Counted from the first letter of the stretch, positions 1 to 11,274 are shown. The stretch: DNA of 64,000 bases from Colius striatus (GCF_028858725.1 NC_084771.1:8150915-8214914), one strand, 5' to 3'. Notes: generated by a model not told the origin, from the letters alone. Numbers and translations: made by a program.

Positions 1-1559
1 TATTCCATATATCCCCATAGGCCATAGGTTACAGGATTCTGTGTGTCAAGGATTCTGAACTGCAAAGGGTGGCAAAGAAGCTTTAGCAGAGACAACCAAT
101 GAAGCTATTTTTAGCATTAGCTGCATGGAAAATATTTCTCAGAGGCTCTGGTGTGTTAGAGTAGAAGACATATTTCCTCCTTTTTAGTTTCTGCTGAAAA
201 AACAGAACTTTGAAAGTAAATAATAAGAACAAAAGAGCAATGGCACTGATGGATTTGTGGCTGGTTCTGACAAGCCCCAAAGCTCCCTGGAGAAAACCTC
301 CTCAGTTTCATCCAGTCTGAGAGATTCAAGGTGTTCAGCTGGTCTGAATAAAATCTGGGGTGAGCTTCCAAGGTCTGTGCACCTCAGACTCCAAACCATT
401 CAGAAATTTCCTTTCTCATTCTGCTGTCAGAGAGGAATATTTGTGTTACTGTGGAAACACTTGGATGGGGATGTTTCAGTTCATTAGCTATTCTCAGTTT
501 CGAGAGCCCACGGAAGGCAGCGAGTGTTGTGGGATGTAGTCAGTGATGAACTAAGATGGAACCAGCAGGCTCCTCTATTAGGAAATGCTCCTGTTTTGAA
601 TTAAAAACCGATTTCAGACACAATCTGCCTCTCTTCTGGTCAGCAGTGACATGTGCATCTTTACTAGGACCGGGGGAAATGATTACCAACATGATTTCAC
701 TGTGCCATGTAACTGTAGCTCTGTAAGAGCAAGAGTCACTAATGAGCAATGATGCCTCAGCTGCCATAAGAGTGCAGAAGGTAATTAGAAATAATTTCTC
801 ACAGAACACCCAGTTGTTACCTTTGCAATAAGCCTGCTTTTTCTTTTTCATTTTTCAAGGGGAAAAAGAAGTGCTTCCCATCTAGGGGCACAAAACCAGG
901 CAGAAGTACAGCATTTTGCAATGTTTGCCCTTCAGTGTTCCTCTTTGTTATCTGATTTCCAGCATGCAAGAGGACTACAGAATAAACAACACATTTATGT
1001 ACTTGAATCTGCAAATATGCTTCTTGCTTTCTATTGTAAATCATTGTGCTCCTTTAAATTAGCCCCTGTAATTCTTTGTAAGAAGACAACCAGGAGACCA
1101 ATATTTACTTTCTGTCATAGTACAAGTTTTGACCAAACTCAGATAGCTTCTGGGTAGGATCTTTCACTGAATATCTGCTTTTCCATGCTACAAAGGTTTG
1201 ATTTGACAGCAAAACAAATTTGCTCTCCATGCTACAACCTGAAATCTACCTCGTGGTCTTTATTTCAGGCAATTGTTAATAATTAGATGATATTAGTGAT
1301 ACTAATAATCACTGAGACATGCAATTCTCTTTTCCCTGGTTGCTGTAATTTCCTTCATCAGAGACTGATTTTGTTTTTCCTCATGTGACTCCTTCCCTTG
1401 CACATGTGGAAAACATGCCCATCTCAACAAACCCACTTCAAACAGTCTACAGACTGAAATGCTGTTACTGCCTGGAATGACACATTTTAGCAACCTCATT
1501 TTGCATTTTGGAAAAGAACTTGGAAAAAGAAACAGAAGTATAAAAAAGGAACAGTAGTG
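1..1559. other. Unique sequence, no gene recognised
   Basis: This stretch is moderately AT-rich and holds only short open frames without any family motif that I recognise. I see no repeat copy, CpG cluster or splice-site pair that would support an exon. It lies upstream of P2RY10, so distal regulatory DNA or the 3' flank of a neighbour such as LPAR4 is possible, but nothing in the sequence shows it. Confidence 0.4.
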
Positions 1560-2350
1560 TCATAGAATGGTGGGGATGGGAAGGGCTCTGCAGAGCTGCT
1601 CCAGTCCAAGCTCCTGCTCAAGCAGGTTCCCCTCGCTCAGGGGGCACAGGAATGTGTCAAGGTGGGGTTGGAAACCTCCTGAGAAGGAGCCTCCACACCC
1701 TCCCTGGGCAGTCTGGGCCAGGGCTCCCTCACCTCAGCACCAAAGGACTTTTTCCTCCTGGGCCAATGGAACTTTTTGTGTTCCAGCCTGTGCCTGTTAC
1801 CCCTTGTCCTGTCACTGGGTGCTACAGAACAAAGACTGGCCCCATCCTCTCAATACCCATCCTTTAGGGATTGATCAGCATTGATAAGGTGCTCCTGAGC
1901 TCAGGCTTCTCTTCTTCAGGCTGAACAGCCCCAAGTCTCTCAGCCTTTCCTCCTCACACACATGTTCCATCCCCTCAGCATCTTGGGAACCCTGCACTGG
2001 CCTCTCTCCAGCAGTTCCCTGTCCCTCTGTAACTGGGGAGCCCAGAACTGGACACAGGACTCCAGATGAGGACTCAGCAGGGCAGAGCAGAGGTTGACCT
2101 CCCTCAACCTGCTGCCCACACTCCTCCTAATACACCTCAAGATACCATTGGCTTCCTGCCCACAAGGGCACGTTGCTGGCTCACGTTCAGTTTATTATCA
2201 CCCAGCACTGCCATGTCTCTCTCCCAGAGCTGCTCTCCAGTAGGTCACCCCCAGCCTGTGCTGCTGCAGGGGGTTGTTCCTCCCCAGCTGCAGGACTATG
2301 CACTTGCTCTTGGTGACCCTCATGAGGTTCCTCTCTGCCCAAAATGTTTC
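1560..2350 (-). repeat. CR1 LINE fragment, long 5'-truncated copy
   Basis: This is the longest CR1 copy in the window. It begins on the + strand with the inverted 3' terminal repeat (TCATAGAATGG) and then the inverted CR1 3' region, including text that reads as the end of the reverse-transcriptase frame (for example around 1915-2100 and 2210-2340). The element therefore runs on the minus strand and is truncated at its 5' end. Only broken frames remain. Similarity fades after about 2345, so the left end of the element is approximate. Confidence 0.85.
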
Positions 2351-4400
2351 TACATGTTTCTCTATTGCATGTTGACACAAGCTGCCTCACAGACACAGGG
2401 GCCAGTGTGGAGCTATTTGTCCATTAAAGACAGGAGAGCAGTTGATGCTCAGCTCCTCTCTACCAAACGGCAGCAGCGCTGGTCCCGAGGAGCTGCAGCA
2501 GCCAACAGCCAGGCTGCTGCTGTGGGTCAGCCCCATGCCTCCCAAACCCCCAGCCAGTCCTGGCCATCTTCTTCCCAGGCAGCTGCTCCACACAGGCTTC
2601 CCTCCTCATTGCTCCATGGAAGTCACGCTCAGACCTCCCTGGGGAAGGTCCACAAGTGATCAACTCTGAGCAGCACAAATATAGCTGAGGTCAAGCCCCT
2701 TCTGTGAACTCCAGGACATATTGCCCATGTTGTTTGGCAGGAGCCTGGCTCTCCTCTAACGTAGGAGCAAATGTTTTTGGCAAGCCCGTGATTCTGGTAA
2801 GCCATAAGCCAGCCTTTGGCATGCTATGCAAAACAGCATTTTGCCTACATAATGAAGGGAAACAGATCTATGGGGAAAGTACGTCTGTAACCAGTGCAAC
2901 TGTCTGCAAAATCCCTACAGTAAGTAGAATTTATCAGCAGACAAAAGCCACTTCCTCACTTCTTGCCTGCAGGATGACTGATAGGCAATATGGACCAGCA
3001 AGGTTCCAGTCCCCAGGGCAGGCTGTACCACAGGCCTCCTCCAGCAGCAAGTCCATGATGCCTGGCAGGGCACTCCAGGGGTTTTGGAACGTGTGGAATC
3101 TTCTGAGTCTTCCAGAAGTCCAGCCAGCAAACATCCTTCTGGTCCAGACAGGGAAACGTTATCCCCACGTCACAGCTGGGCAAACTGAAGCAATTCAGCA
3201 GAACCATGGTGCAGGTTTTACACAACTTGTGCCCTTCAATCTCTGTCTTGGTCCTACACTTCTCATATAACCATCTGCCCCAAATCAGGCTGCTAGGACC
3301 AGTTCTATGTAGGAGTACATGGCAGCAAGAGTAGCTGCATCCCTTCAGGAGACAGACCTGTTCTAGCAGACAGGGCATTTCAACAAGCACTGCTTGTCTT
3401 GTAATTGTTAACTTTGCAGCTGTGATGCTTCCCACACTGACACCTACAGCAGCAGCTACAACTGACTCCATCCCTCCTTTCCACAGAGTTTGTGGCTTGT
3501 GCTCAAATCAGTCAGGTCTCTCAGTGACACCTGAGTGAGGGATAAAAGCACTACAGACAGAAGCTTGTGCAGGCAAGAGAGCATCTGCAGGTTTGATGAT
3601 GCTTGCTCTCCACACATGCCAGCTGGGTAATCAGTGAGTTGTTTGTGCAGTGCTGTTCCCAGGTGAGGCTCTGCTCAGCTTGCTGGGCTGCAGAGAACTG
3701 GGGTTTAACTGGGATGTAACATGAAAGACAACTTTGTGATTGGATAAATTCCAGCAGATATGTTCCCATTGCTAACGGGTGACTTAAAAAAACCCAGCTA
3801 AACAGGATGTACTGATAAACACTGCAACATCAGCCAAAAGCTCACTATTGCTTTTCATGAAGCCCATATAAATAACCCTAAAATAAACATCTGACATTGT
3901 CCCAGCTCCCACCAAGCTGCTTTGACAATTCCTGGAAGCAGCCCAGCGCTGTGCTTCAGGGGGTGCTCACGTTTGGGCATTCCTATTTGAATCAGAGCCA
4001 TTACTTTTAGGCTTCTGAGGTTTCTGAGCAGTCAGACATCAACATCTATATTGTCCTCAAGTCCAGCAGTCACTGCAGGGATGTTCTGCTTCACTCTCTT
4101 ATACTACAACAGAGCAGAGTTAAGCACTGAGCTGCAGCGACTGCAAGCCAGAGGTGATCCTGAAGAGGCAAAACAGGTCAGATTCCCAGAGGCCTTTTGA
4201 AATTCCAAACAGTTAGATCCTTTTAGTGGGTAGAACCCCAGCCTTGCTGGTGGATCACTCCCCAGGGTGAGCTGAGGCTGGATTTCACCCCATTGCTTGA
4301 AGCAGCTTCAGAAGTGGCACCGTTTGACACTGCTGGCAGGGAACTCCAGCGAGTGTAAACTGAGCTGTCTGCTTATTCAGTACAAATGGCAAGCAGGGCT
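2351..4400. other. Intergenic sequence, nothing recognised
   Basis: No exon, RNA gene or clear repeat family is visible. The part from 2400 to 2690 is rich in CAG/CTG and may be a decayed extension of the neighbouring CR1 or another old repeat, but I could not match it. Confidence 0.35.
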
Positions 4401-4410
4401 CACACTAGAG

Positions 4411-5018
4411 CTATAAAAAGCCATTGGGAAGATGAACTTTGTCAGCAAGAGGACTTAGCAGTAGGTGAGACAGGGCAACCACCAGCCAAGGCTCACCCAC
4501 AGCAATGACCAGCTACAGCCCCAGGATGAGGAGGTGAGAGCAAAGCTGCACTTCCCAGGGAGGAGCAAGAAGAGACCTCAGGAGTGATTCCGCTGTCAGC
4601 TCAGAGAGGAGGAAGAGGGAAAGAAGAGGAAGAGTGAGAGAGAAGGAAGAAGTGGCTGCACTCAGCAGCACCCAGCTCCTCTCAGGACCTTCTCCTGTAG
4701 CAGCCCCAGGGGGGCTGAGCCATCCCAGCGGTGCTTCAGGAGAGAAAACAACAAGGACAAAGGCACATGACCCTGGTTCTGGGGCAATGGCTTGTGTGCA
4801 CGGGCAGAACTCAGCTCAGCAGGGCTGGGAGCCCAGCCAGCCAGCCCCAGCATAGGAGGTGGGGGCTGTGAGGCAGTGAAGAGCCACAGCACCTTGCAGC
4901 ACCCCGTGATGTCACCCAGGTCCCTCACATGTCAACAGGGCTGGTGTGGGGACGCTGAGCGACTCCACTTCCTCCTGGCAGCACAGTTGCACTTCGCTGG
5001 GTCCCTGCCTGCAGAGGT
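4411..5018 (+). promoter_or_regulatory. Candidate promoter and 5' exon for P2RY10
   Basis: A good TATA box (TATAAAAA at 4412-4419) is followed by two donor-like sites, TAG|GTGAGA at 4464/4465 and AGAG|GTAAGG at 5016/5017. Between them lies a purine-rich stretch with repeated GGAAG cores (4600-4655) and an inverted GAGGAAGTGG box at 4965-4974, which fits the PU.1/ETS consensus. P2RY10 is a lymphoid gene with noncoding 5' exons in mammals, so a promoter here, 5-6 kb before the coding exon, is plausible. The link is inference; no transcript evidence is visible in the sequence. Confidence 0.3.
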
Positions 5019-6639
5019 AAGGCTGCTTTTCAGCTCTCTCTTTGTGATCTAGAACCGACCCTGACGAGCCCGTGCTGCTTCCTATGAAAACGTCGTGCTC
5101 CTTGGGCTTTTTCTTAGGGGTTGGCTCTTGCCAGGAGGAGGTTTGTGGTGCTTTGATTCTCGAGCGAACAGCAGCCCTCCCTGAGTGCCAGCCCTAGCTG
5201 TGAGCACACGGAGGAGGTGGTGAGACAGCAGCAGCTTGAAATCACCATCCTTACAGCAAGCAAATGGCTGCAGCGTGGGCAATTAGTGGTTCTGCCACTG
5301 CTCTCCAGGGCCATTCCTGGGCACAATTTCCTTCTTTTGCCTGATTTCTCAGGGAATAGATTTTCTGCTATCTTAAAACCGTACCTGAGAGCAAAGGGAA
5401 GCTGCAAATCTCCTCTTGCTGATGGTGATTTCAACTGCCACTAAAAGATCCACCCGCTGCCTTTGTGCCACCCCACGGCAGGACAATGCCAGCAAGGCTG
5501 CTGGGACTCGGCTCTGTTAACGAGAATCCTGAGGCTGGTTTGATTCCTGATTCAGTGCAGTCACTGCTCTGGATTAAAGCATCACTTGCTTCACGGATTG
5601 AAGCTTTTGAACCGTGCTTTGTAACAGGTGATTGTGCTGGTCCCACGCCAGCAGCTCAGCTCCCATCAGCGCCCAGCCAAAGGGCACCGCTGCGGTTTGG
5701 CACTTGGAGACAGGATTCATAGTGGATGGCCCCTGGGTTGGAACTTTCATTAGGTAAATCAAAAGGGAACGGCACTGAAGCTTAGCGCTGCAGATTGATG
5801 CTGGGGGGCCCTGCAGCAGCAGTGGGGTGTGTGCAGGCAGCGGGATTTTCATGCAAGGGTTTGTTTTCTGGTGTCAAGTGAAAGTGCTGGGACCTCAGAT
5901 CCGGCACAAACGTCACCAGCCATGGGATCTGCATCCATGATGGGGGTCTGTGTGTGACATGGTGCTCACCCAGCCCAGAGAAAAAAGAAGTAAACCAGAA
6001 AAAAAAGTACCTTTAACTGTAGAACTTTCCTCTTCTGACTGTGGAGGTTTCAAAGCCAAGTGTAGCAGCGTGAGACGTTCCCAGCCATGCAATGAGGGCA
6101 GAGTGTAAAGGCATTTGTGTCTTTACCAAATCAACAGACTCATCTGATGATGAGTAGGCCAGAAACGTCCAGGACTCTGCAATGACGTCCCTGTGGTTCT
6201 CAGTCCTATCCAGATGAGCATCTTTTTTCCTGGAGATGCCATGTTCAGTTTCCAAATGTGCACCTGCAAAAGCCAACATGCACTCTTAATTGTGCTGCTT
6301 TACAACTGACTCTAACACAGACTCTAATCACAGTGTAAAACACAGGAGTTTTACAGTGTATTTTACAGATAACAGTGTATTTCCTACCAATGGCTCTGAG
6401 GGCAACATTGCAGCAGCAGCAGCTGTCTCCCTGCAATATGTAAACGTGCACTGATAAAGTATGATGGAGCTTTGGAGCTTTTCAGCCTCCTTCCTTGGCT
6501 GCACACACATCATGCAGCAAAAGACTTTGCTTTCTTTACAGCTTTGGAGACCTAATTTCAGGCCAACATTCAGTGGTGCCTCTGTGTGTTGGCTTTTGTG
6601 CACAGGGGGGAAGACAGTGGTTGACAGAGCTGGAACAAA
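5019..6639. other. Intergenic or 5' intronic sequence, nothing recognised
   Basis: No convincing exon, repeat family or RNA gene is visible. If the candidate promoter to the left belongs to P2RY10, this would be the first part of its 5' intron. Confidence 0.3.
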
Positions 6640-6711
6640 GGCTGGACTCTGTAGTCTTTAAGAGACTTTAAAGGTCTCTTCCAGCTAAAATGATTCGCTG
6701 ATTCTATGATA
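6640..6711 (+). repeat. CR1 LINE 3'-end fragment
   Basis: This is a short + strand copy with the CR1 3' end: a 'gtctcttccagc' box followed by the terminal repeats GATTCGCTGATTCTATGAT. Only about 70 bp remain, and it is more diverged than the larger copies in the window. Confidence 0.65.
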
Positions 6712-8545
6712 AGGGGACAATGTGGGAATAAGCTTCAATCTGAACAAGAGAGGTGGGAGGAAGGGTGGAGATACAACGGTTCCATAGTTCTCTCTGCAAA
6801 TGGCTGGGTGCATTTTGTCTATAAAAGTGGTTTAATCTCAGTATATCTTTATGACTTTGTAATGAAGCCATTCATTCTCAGCAAGTGGCCTGCTCTGATG
6901 AGCCAGCAGACATCACCCATGTGCATATCGATTGTGTTCACTGTGTTTACTGAATGCAAAAGATTTGTGATCCCATGAGCCATACCTGGTCATCCATCAC
7001 TGTGTTCCATTTGAGTGGTGTGGATGGGACATCACCTGCATTTCCCCAGGCTGGGGGTTTTAACCTTTAGGCTCCACGGTCTCCATCAAAGTGCAGCTTT
7101 GCAGGACTCTTCTGCCTGTAAATGACAGGAACGTGAGAGCTGTTCCTGGGAGCATTTTTTGCCTAATATCACAGAGTGACACAAGAGTTTTTCAGTTTGG
7201 GATCACCCTGGAAGACAACAACAACTCCTGAGAGCAGAGTCCCACCACTGCCTCTGCACCTTCCACAGCCCTGGCTTCTTGGGGCTTACACAAACACCTC
7301 AAAGAGGGCAAAGAAATGAAATCCTGATTAACTCTGACACCTTGTGGACAATTAGCAGATGAGGATGGAGGCCAAGGGGGAACCTCTGGGTGCTGTGGGC
7401 TCCAGTACGGTCTCAGGCAAGCTGCAGCTCCTCTGCGTGCCTGGGCATGGTTTGCTGCCATCAGAAAGTGAAGGCTGGCTTCTGGTTAGAAGCCCTCAGC
7501 ATCATCCCCGTGTTGCAGCACGACAGGACAGGTGGGTTTCCCCCTCACTGCCTCTGTGCAGAGCCCAGGTTGAGTCAGCAGCCTGAGCTCAGTTCTGGTT
7601 GCTGACACTGTGGGCTGGTCCTGAGCTGTCACATGAAATGTAAATAAGGGCTAACTGTATGCAGGGACATCAATAAGCAAACTGACTGTTATGACTCAGT
7701 TCAACTGAAGAACGTGTCCACTGGCCAACATTTATACATATATATATAAGGGTTTCCTTAAAATAGACTATTTAGCAAACCTACCTGATCCTCTGTGGTT
7801 TCAAGGGCCTGCAAACCAGGTGGAAAGGGAACACAAACCTCCACAGTGCCAAAAAAAGGGGCAGCACTCTCAAAAGTGATACCAATCTAGTGCTCTGAGA
7901 AGCAACATCCTGAGTGAGCACCTGAGTGCTCAGCTCCATGCCCTGCCCACTCCCTGTCTCAGCATCCTGAGCAGCACCAGAAAGGAGAGGCAGAGGCTTC
8001 CAGTGCTGCTCCTCAGAGATAAAGCCATGGGCCAGATGCATTTCCACCCTCATTACCAGGTCCCTCTGAGCCCTTTTCCTTCCTCATTTCCACGTGGTAG
8101 CCTTGTGACAGGAGCAAGGCTGTGGTGGGGACACCTTCCCCCAGATCACAGCATCTCATCCTAGAGCTGCTGTGAGATGAGGGTTACTGGGAGCTACCTG
8201 CAGACTGGAAGAACTGCCCTAGAGGACAGTCTAAGTCTGGGAGGTGTGTGCTGAGGCACTGGGGCTCTGTGGACTCAGTGAGGGAAGTGGATCAGGTAGA
8301 GGGTTTCTCAACTGTGACATTTCTTTGATGTTTGGTGCAGCTGAAGGATGCAGCCCAGCTGCTGAGGGTGCTGCAGCAGATAAAGACACAGCCCTTCCTT
8401 TTTGGAGACCATCAGAAAATGAAAGACAAGTTTAAAAAGAAAAGCAAGAAAGCTGGCAGCAGCACCTGCCTGGGGAGCCTGCAGGAACAGGGGCCAAAGC
8501 CACTGCAGCTGCAGCCAGGGTGGCCCATGCCGGGAACTTGCCATG
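6712..8545. other. Intergenic or 5' intronic sequence with a short TA repeat
   Basis: This is unique sequence with no recognisable gene. A short (TA)n microsatellite sits at about 7736-7750. Nothing else stands out on either strand. Confidence 0.35.
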
Positions 8546-8970
8546 TCACAGAATCACAGAGTCTCAAGGGCTGGAAGGGACCTGCAAAGCTCATCCAGTG
8601 CAACCACCCTGCCAGAGCAGCACCACCTAGAGTAGGTCACACAGGAACTCATCCAGCTGGGTTTGAACATCTCCAGAGAAGGAGATTCCACATCCCATCT
8701 GGGCAGCCCCTTGAGTGCTCCCTCACCTCAACAGGGAAGAAGCTTTTCCTTTTGTTTCTTTGGAACCTCTTCTGTTCCACCTTGCACCCGTTGCCCCTTG
8801 TCCTGTCATTGCCTATCACTGAGCACAGCCTGGCTCCAGCCTCCTCACACCCACCCTTGATGTATTTGTAAACATGAATGAGGTCACCTCGCAGCCTCCT
8901 CCAAGCCACAGAGCCCCAGCTCCCTCAGCCTGTCATCAGAAGGGAGATGCTGGGCATCTCTGGGGCCTGA
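8546..8970 (-). repeat. CR1 LINE fragment
   Basis: The + strand starts with TCACAGAATCACAGAG, the inverted CR1 terminal repeat. The inverted CR1 3' region follows, with the box GGCTGGAAGGGACCT and the segment ending in a 'ctcagcctgtcatcag' text. The element is on the minus strand and 5'-truncated. It belongs to the same group as the copies at 9886, 13203, 15751, 22769 and 39064, which are about 90 percent alike by eye. Confidence 0.85.
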
Positions 8971-9885
8971 GTTACAGCCCTTCCATGGCAGCTCTGAACA
9001 GCCCAAGTCCCACAACCTACCAAGCTTAGAAAAAGGCTGTTTGTGTTCTTTGTCACTTGAGAGCTCTGAACTCTGCTCTGCTTGGGTTTTTTTCTAACAT
9101 GAAGGAAAAAACCCATTAGTAACGGGGTCCAAGTTACTAACATCTACCTACAGAGCAAATGCCCCTTGCCAGCAGTGCAGGAAGTGAGTCAGAAGGAGTG
9201 AATCAGTGTCTGCAGTGCCACACGAAACGGGAAGCTGAGACTCGATTTTAACCGTTGCAGTAGACTCAGGAGGGAATCACTGTAATGAGAATTATAACCC
9301 TGTGGGGAACTACCCAGTGAAACCAAACTCCTCCTGCCTGTGTTGTCTTACTGCAGACAAGTCCCAGTCACAAAAGCCGACGAAAGGAAGATGGCCCAAC
9401 AGTTCAACATGTGACATCTCACCATCCCTCCTCAACCAAATCAAAGGACACAATGGAAGGGACCTGAAAATAAAATGATCTAATGAAAAGAAAGTGTTAA
9501 ACTGAGGCTGCTGTGGTGATGAGAAATGGAACTTGGTGCCCTGATGAGGTCTCTGATTGTTACATCAGCTTCAGTACCTGGTAGCACTGGCTGCCTTCAC
9601 AAGCCAAACTTTGCAAGTCCGCTTCTGGTTACCCTCTTCCACACAGCCTGGTCCCATCATGACAGAGAAGGTGGGTCCATGAGGTCTGCTGATGAGGTCA
9701 GGAAACACATGGCCTGCACAATGCAGAACATAACAGTAGGTATGGTTCAGTGCTTGGCATCCACGTTTTGGTCGCTGAGGTGTGTGGTTGCTCACAGGCA
9801 CAAGCTGGACTATGGCATACTTTTTCTTCCCTTTATCCATCCCTGCTACCCAGAGACCAAACCACAGATGACCTTGAGCTGATGT
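8971..9885. other. 5' flank of P2RY10, nothing recognised
   Basis: This is unique sequence between two CR1 copies. I see no convincing exon or promoter element. It probably lies in the 5' intron of P2RY10. Confidence 0.3.
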
Positions 9886-10152
9886 CCAGTGATAGGACAA
9901 GGGGCAACGGGTACAAGCTGGAACAGAAGAGGTTCCAAAGAAACACAAGGACAAACTTCTTCCCTGTTGAGGTGAGGGAGCACTCAAGGGGCTGCCCAGA
10001 TGGGCTGTGGAATCTCCTTCTCTGGAGACATCCCAAACCCAGCTGGACAGTTCCTGTGTGCCCTGCTCTAGGTGGCCCTGCTCTGGCAGGGTGGTTGCAG
10101 TGGATGAGCTTTGCAGGTCCCTTCCAGCCCTTGAGATTGTGATTCTGTGAAA
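9886..10152 (+). repeat. CR1 LINE fragment just upstream of P2RY10
   Basis: This is a + strand, 5'-truncated CR1 that ends in the terminal repeats GATTGTGATTCTGTGA. It ends only about 97 bp before the splice acceptor of the P2RY10 coding exon, so the distal part of the 5' intron is made of CR1 sequence. It has the same orientation as the gene. Confidence 0.85.
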
Positions 10153-10212
10153 GGATTAGGCAGCTTCTCCTGCTCCTCTGTTAGCAGCATGGCACAGCTT
10201 CACCTGTGCTTT

Positions 10213-10251
10213 CTTTACAGCCTTTACAGCCCGTTTTTGTTCTCTCCAGGA
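10213..10251 (+). promoter_or_regulatory. P2RY10: Splice acceptor region of the P2RY10 coding exon
   Basis: Three AG sites lie close together, at 10219-10220, 10228-10229 and 10248-10249. The first two come from a small direct repeat (CTTTACAGCC). The third has the best pyrimidine tract and leaves only GA before the ATG at 10252. Use of the earlier sites would only lengthen the 5' UTR unless an upstream exon is coding. Confidence 0.5.
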
Positions 10252-11274
10252 ATGTCCCACCTGCCCTACACCACGACAGATGTTGCCAGCAGCCCAGCCA
10301 TGACGCAGAGCAACCAGAGCTGCTCCAGTCACAACATAACGTTCAAAAACAGCCTCTACGCCACCACATACACCCTCATCTTCATCCCGGGGCTCCTGGC
10401 CAACAGTGCCGCCCTCTGGGTCCTGTGCCGCTTCATCAGCAAGAAGAACAAAGCCGTCATCTTCATGATCAACCTGGCCGTGGCCGACCTGGCCCACGTC
10501 CTCTCGCTGCCGCTGCGAATATACTACTACATTAACTCCGCCTGGCCCTTCGGGAGGTTCCTCTGCCTCCTGTGCTTCTACCTCAAGTACCTCAACATGT
10601 ACGCCAGCATCTGCTTCCTCACCTGCATCAGCATCCAGCGCTATTTCTTCCTGTACCAGCCGTTCCGGGCCAAGGACTGGAAGCGGCGGTACGACGCGGC
10701 CGTCAGTGCCGCGGTCTGGCTGGTGGTGGGCCTGGCCTGTTTGCCCTTCCCCATCATGCGCAGCTACGGCCTGCCCAAGAGCACCAACACCTGCTTCGCC
10801 GACCTTCAGGTGCGGCAGATCGACAGCAAAGCGGCCACGGTGCTGATGACGGGCGCGGCCGAGCTCTTCGGCTTCGTGGGGCCGCTCGTCATCATCCTCT
10901 TCTGCACCTGGAAAACGAAAGACTCTCTGCGGGGCTTCCAGATGTCGCTGCAGAACAGCGGCGAGAGGCGCAAGGCGCTCAGGATGGTTTCCATGTGTGC
11001 TGTTGTGTTCTGCGTGTGTTTTGCTCCCTACCACATCAACTTCTTTTTCTTCATGTTGGTGAAAGAAAACGTCATCACAGACTGTTTCCTCAGCGCCGTC
11101 ACCCTCTACTCACAGCCCTTCTGCTTGAGCCTTGCCAGCCTGGACTGCTGTTTGGATCCCATCCTGTACTTCTTCATGACTTCAGAGTTTCAGGACCAGA
11201 TATCGAGGCACAGCAGCATGGTCATCAGGAGCCGGCTCATGAGCAAAGAGAGTGCCTCCTCCATTAAGGAGTGA
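10252..11274 (+). CDS. P2RY10: P2Y receptor family member 10 (lysophosphatidylserine-type GPCR)
   Basis: This is a class A GPCR of 340 aa, close to the human length of 339 aa. Known members respond to lysophosphatidylserine and sphingosine-1-phosphate in lymphocytes, act at the plasma membrane and couple through G12/13-type pathways. Visible features are two N-glycosylation sequons (N21, N28), TM1 from about residue 36, QRY at 129-131 in place of DRY, the conserved cysteines C105 and C181, PYHINF in TM6, and DPILY at 301-305 for NPxxY. The tail ends in SKESASSIKE, much like human SKESGSSMIG. The start at 10252 lies two bases after a strong acceptor (CTCTCCAG, AG at 10248-10249) and gives the same N-terminal length as human. 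The frame stays open upstream to 10147, but that part runs through the polypyrimidine tract and the CR1 edge and is most likely intron. The first two thirds are GC3-rich and nearly identical in places to P2RY10B. Confidence 0.93.
   Translation: MSHLPYTTTDVASSPAMTQSNQSCSSHNITFKNSLYATTYTLIFIPGLLANSAALWVLCRFISKKNKAVIFMINLAVADLAHVLSLPLRIYYYINSAWPFGRFLCLLCFYLKYLNMYASICFLTCISIQRYFFLYQPFRAKDWKRRYDAAVSAAVWLVVGLACLPFPIMRSYGLPKSTNTCFADLQVRQIDSKAATVLMTGAAELFGFVGPLVIILFCTWKTKDSLRGFQMSLQNSGERRKALRMVSMCAVVFCVCFAPYHINFFFFMLVKENVITDCFLSAVTLYSQPFCLSLASLDCCLDPILYFFMTSEFQDQISRHSSMVIRSRLMSKESASSIKE

Noticed and set aside
2066-2659. Open frame of 197 codons on the + strand
   Set aside because: Its first half is the wrong strand of the CR1 copy at 1560-2350, and the rest is low-complexity A/Q/S-rich text with no family match.
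10147-10251. 35-residue N-terminal extension of P2RY10
   Set aside because: It would place coding sequence over a CR1 end and a pyrimidine tract with acceptor. The start at 10252 matches the human N-terminal length.
10156-11034. Long open frame of 292 codons on the minus strand over P2RY10
   Set aside because: It mirrors a GC3-rich gene on the other strand, has a low-complexity E/G/V/H-rich translation and matches no family I know. Antisense frames of this sort are usual in GC-rich exons.
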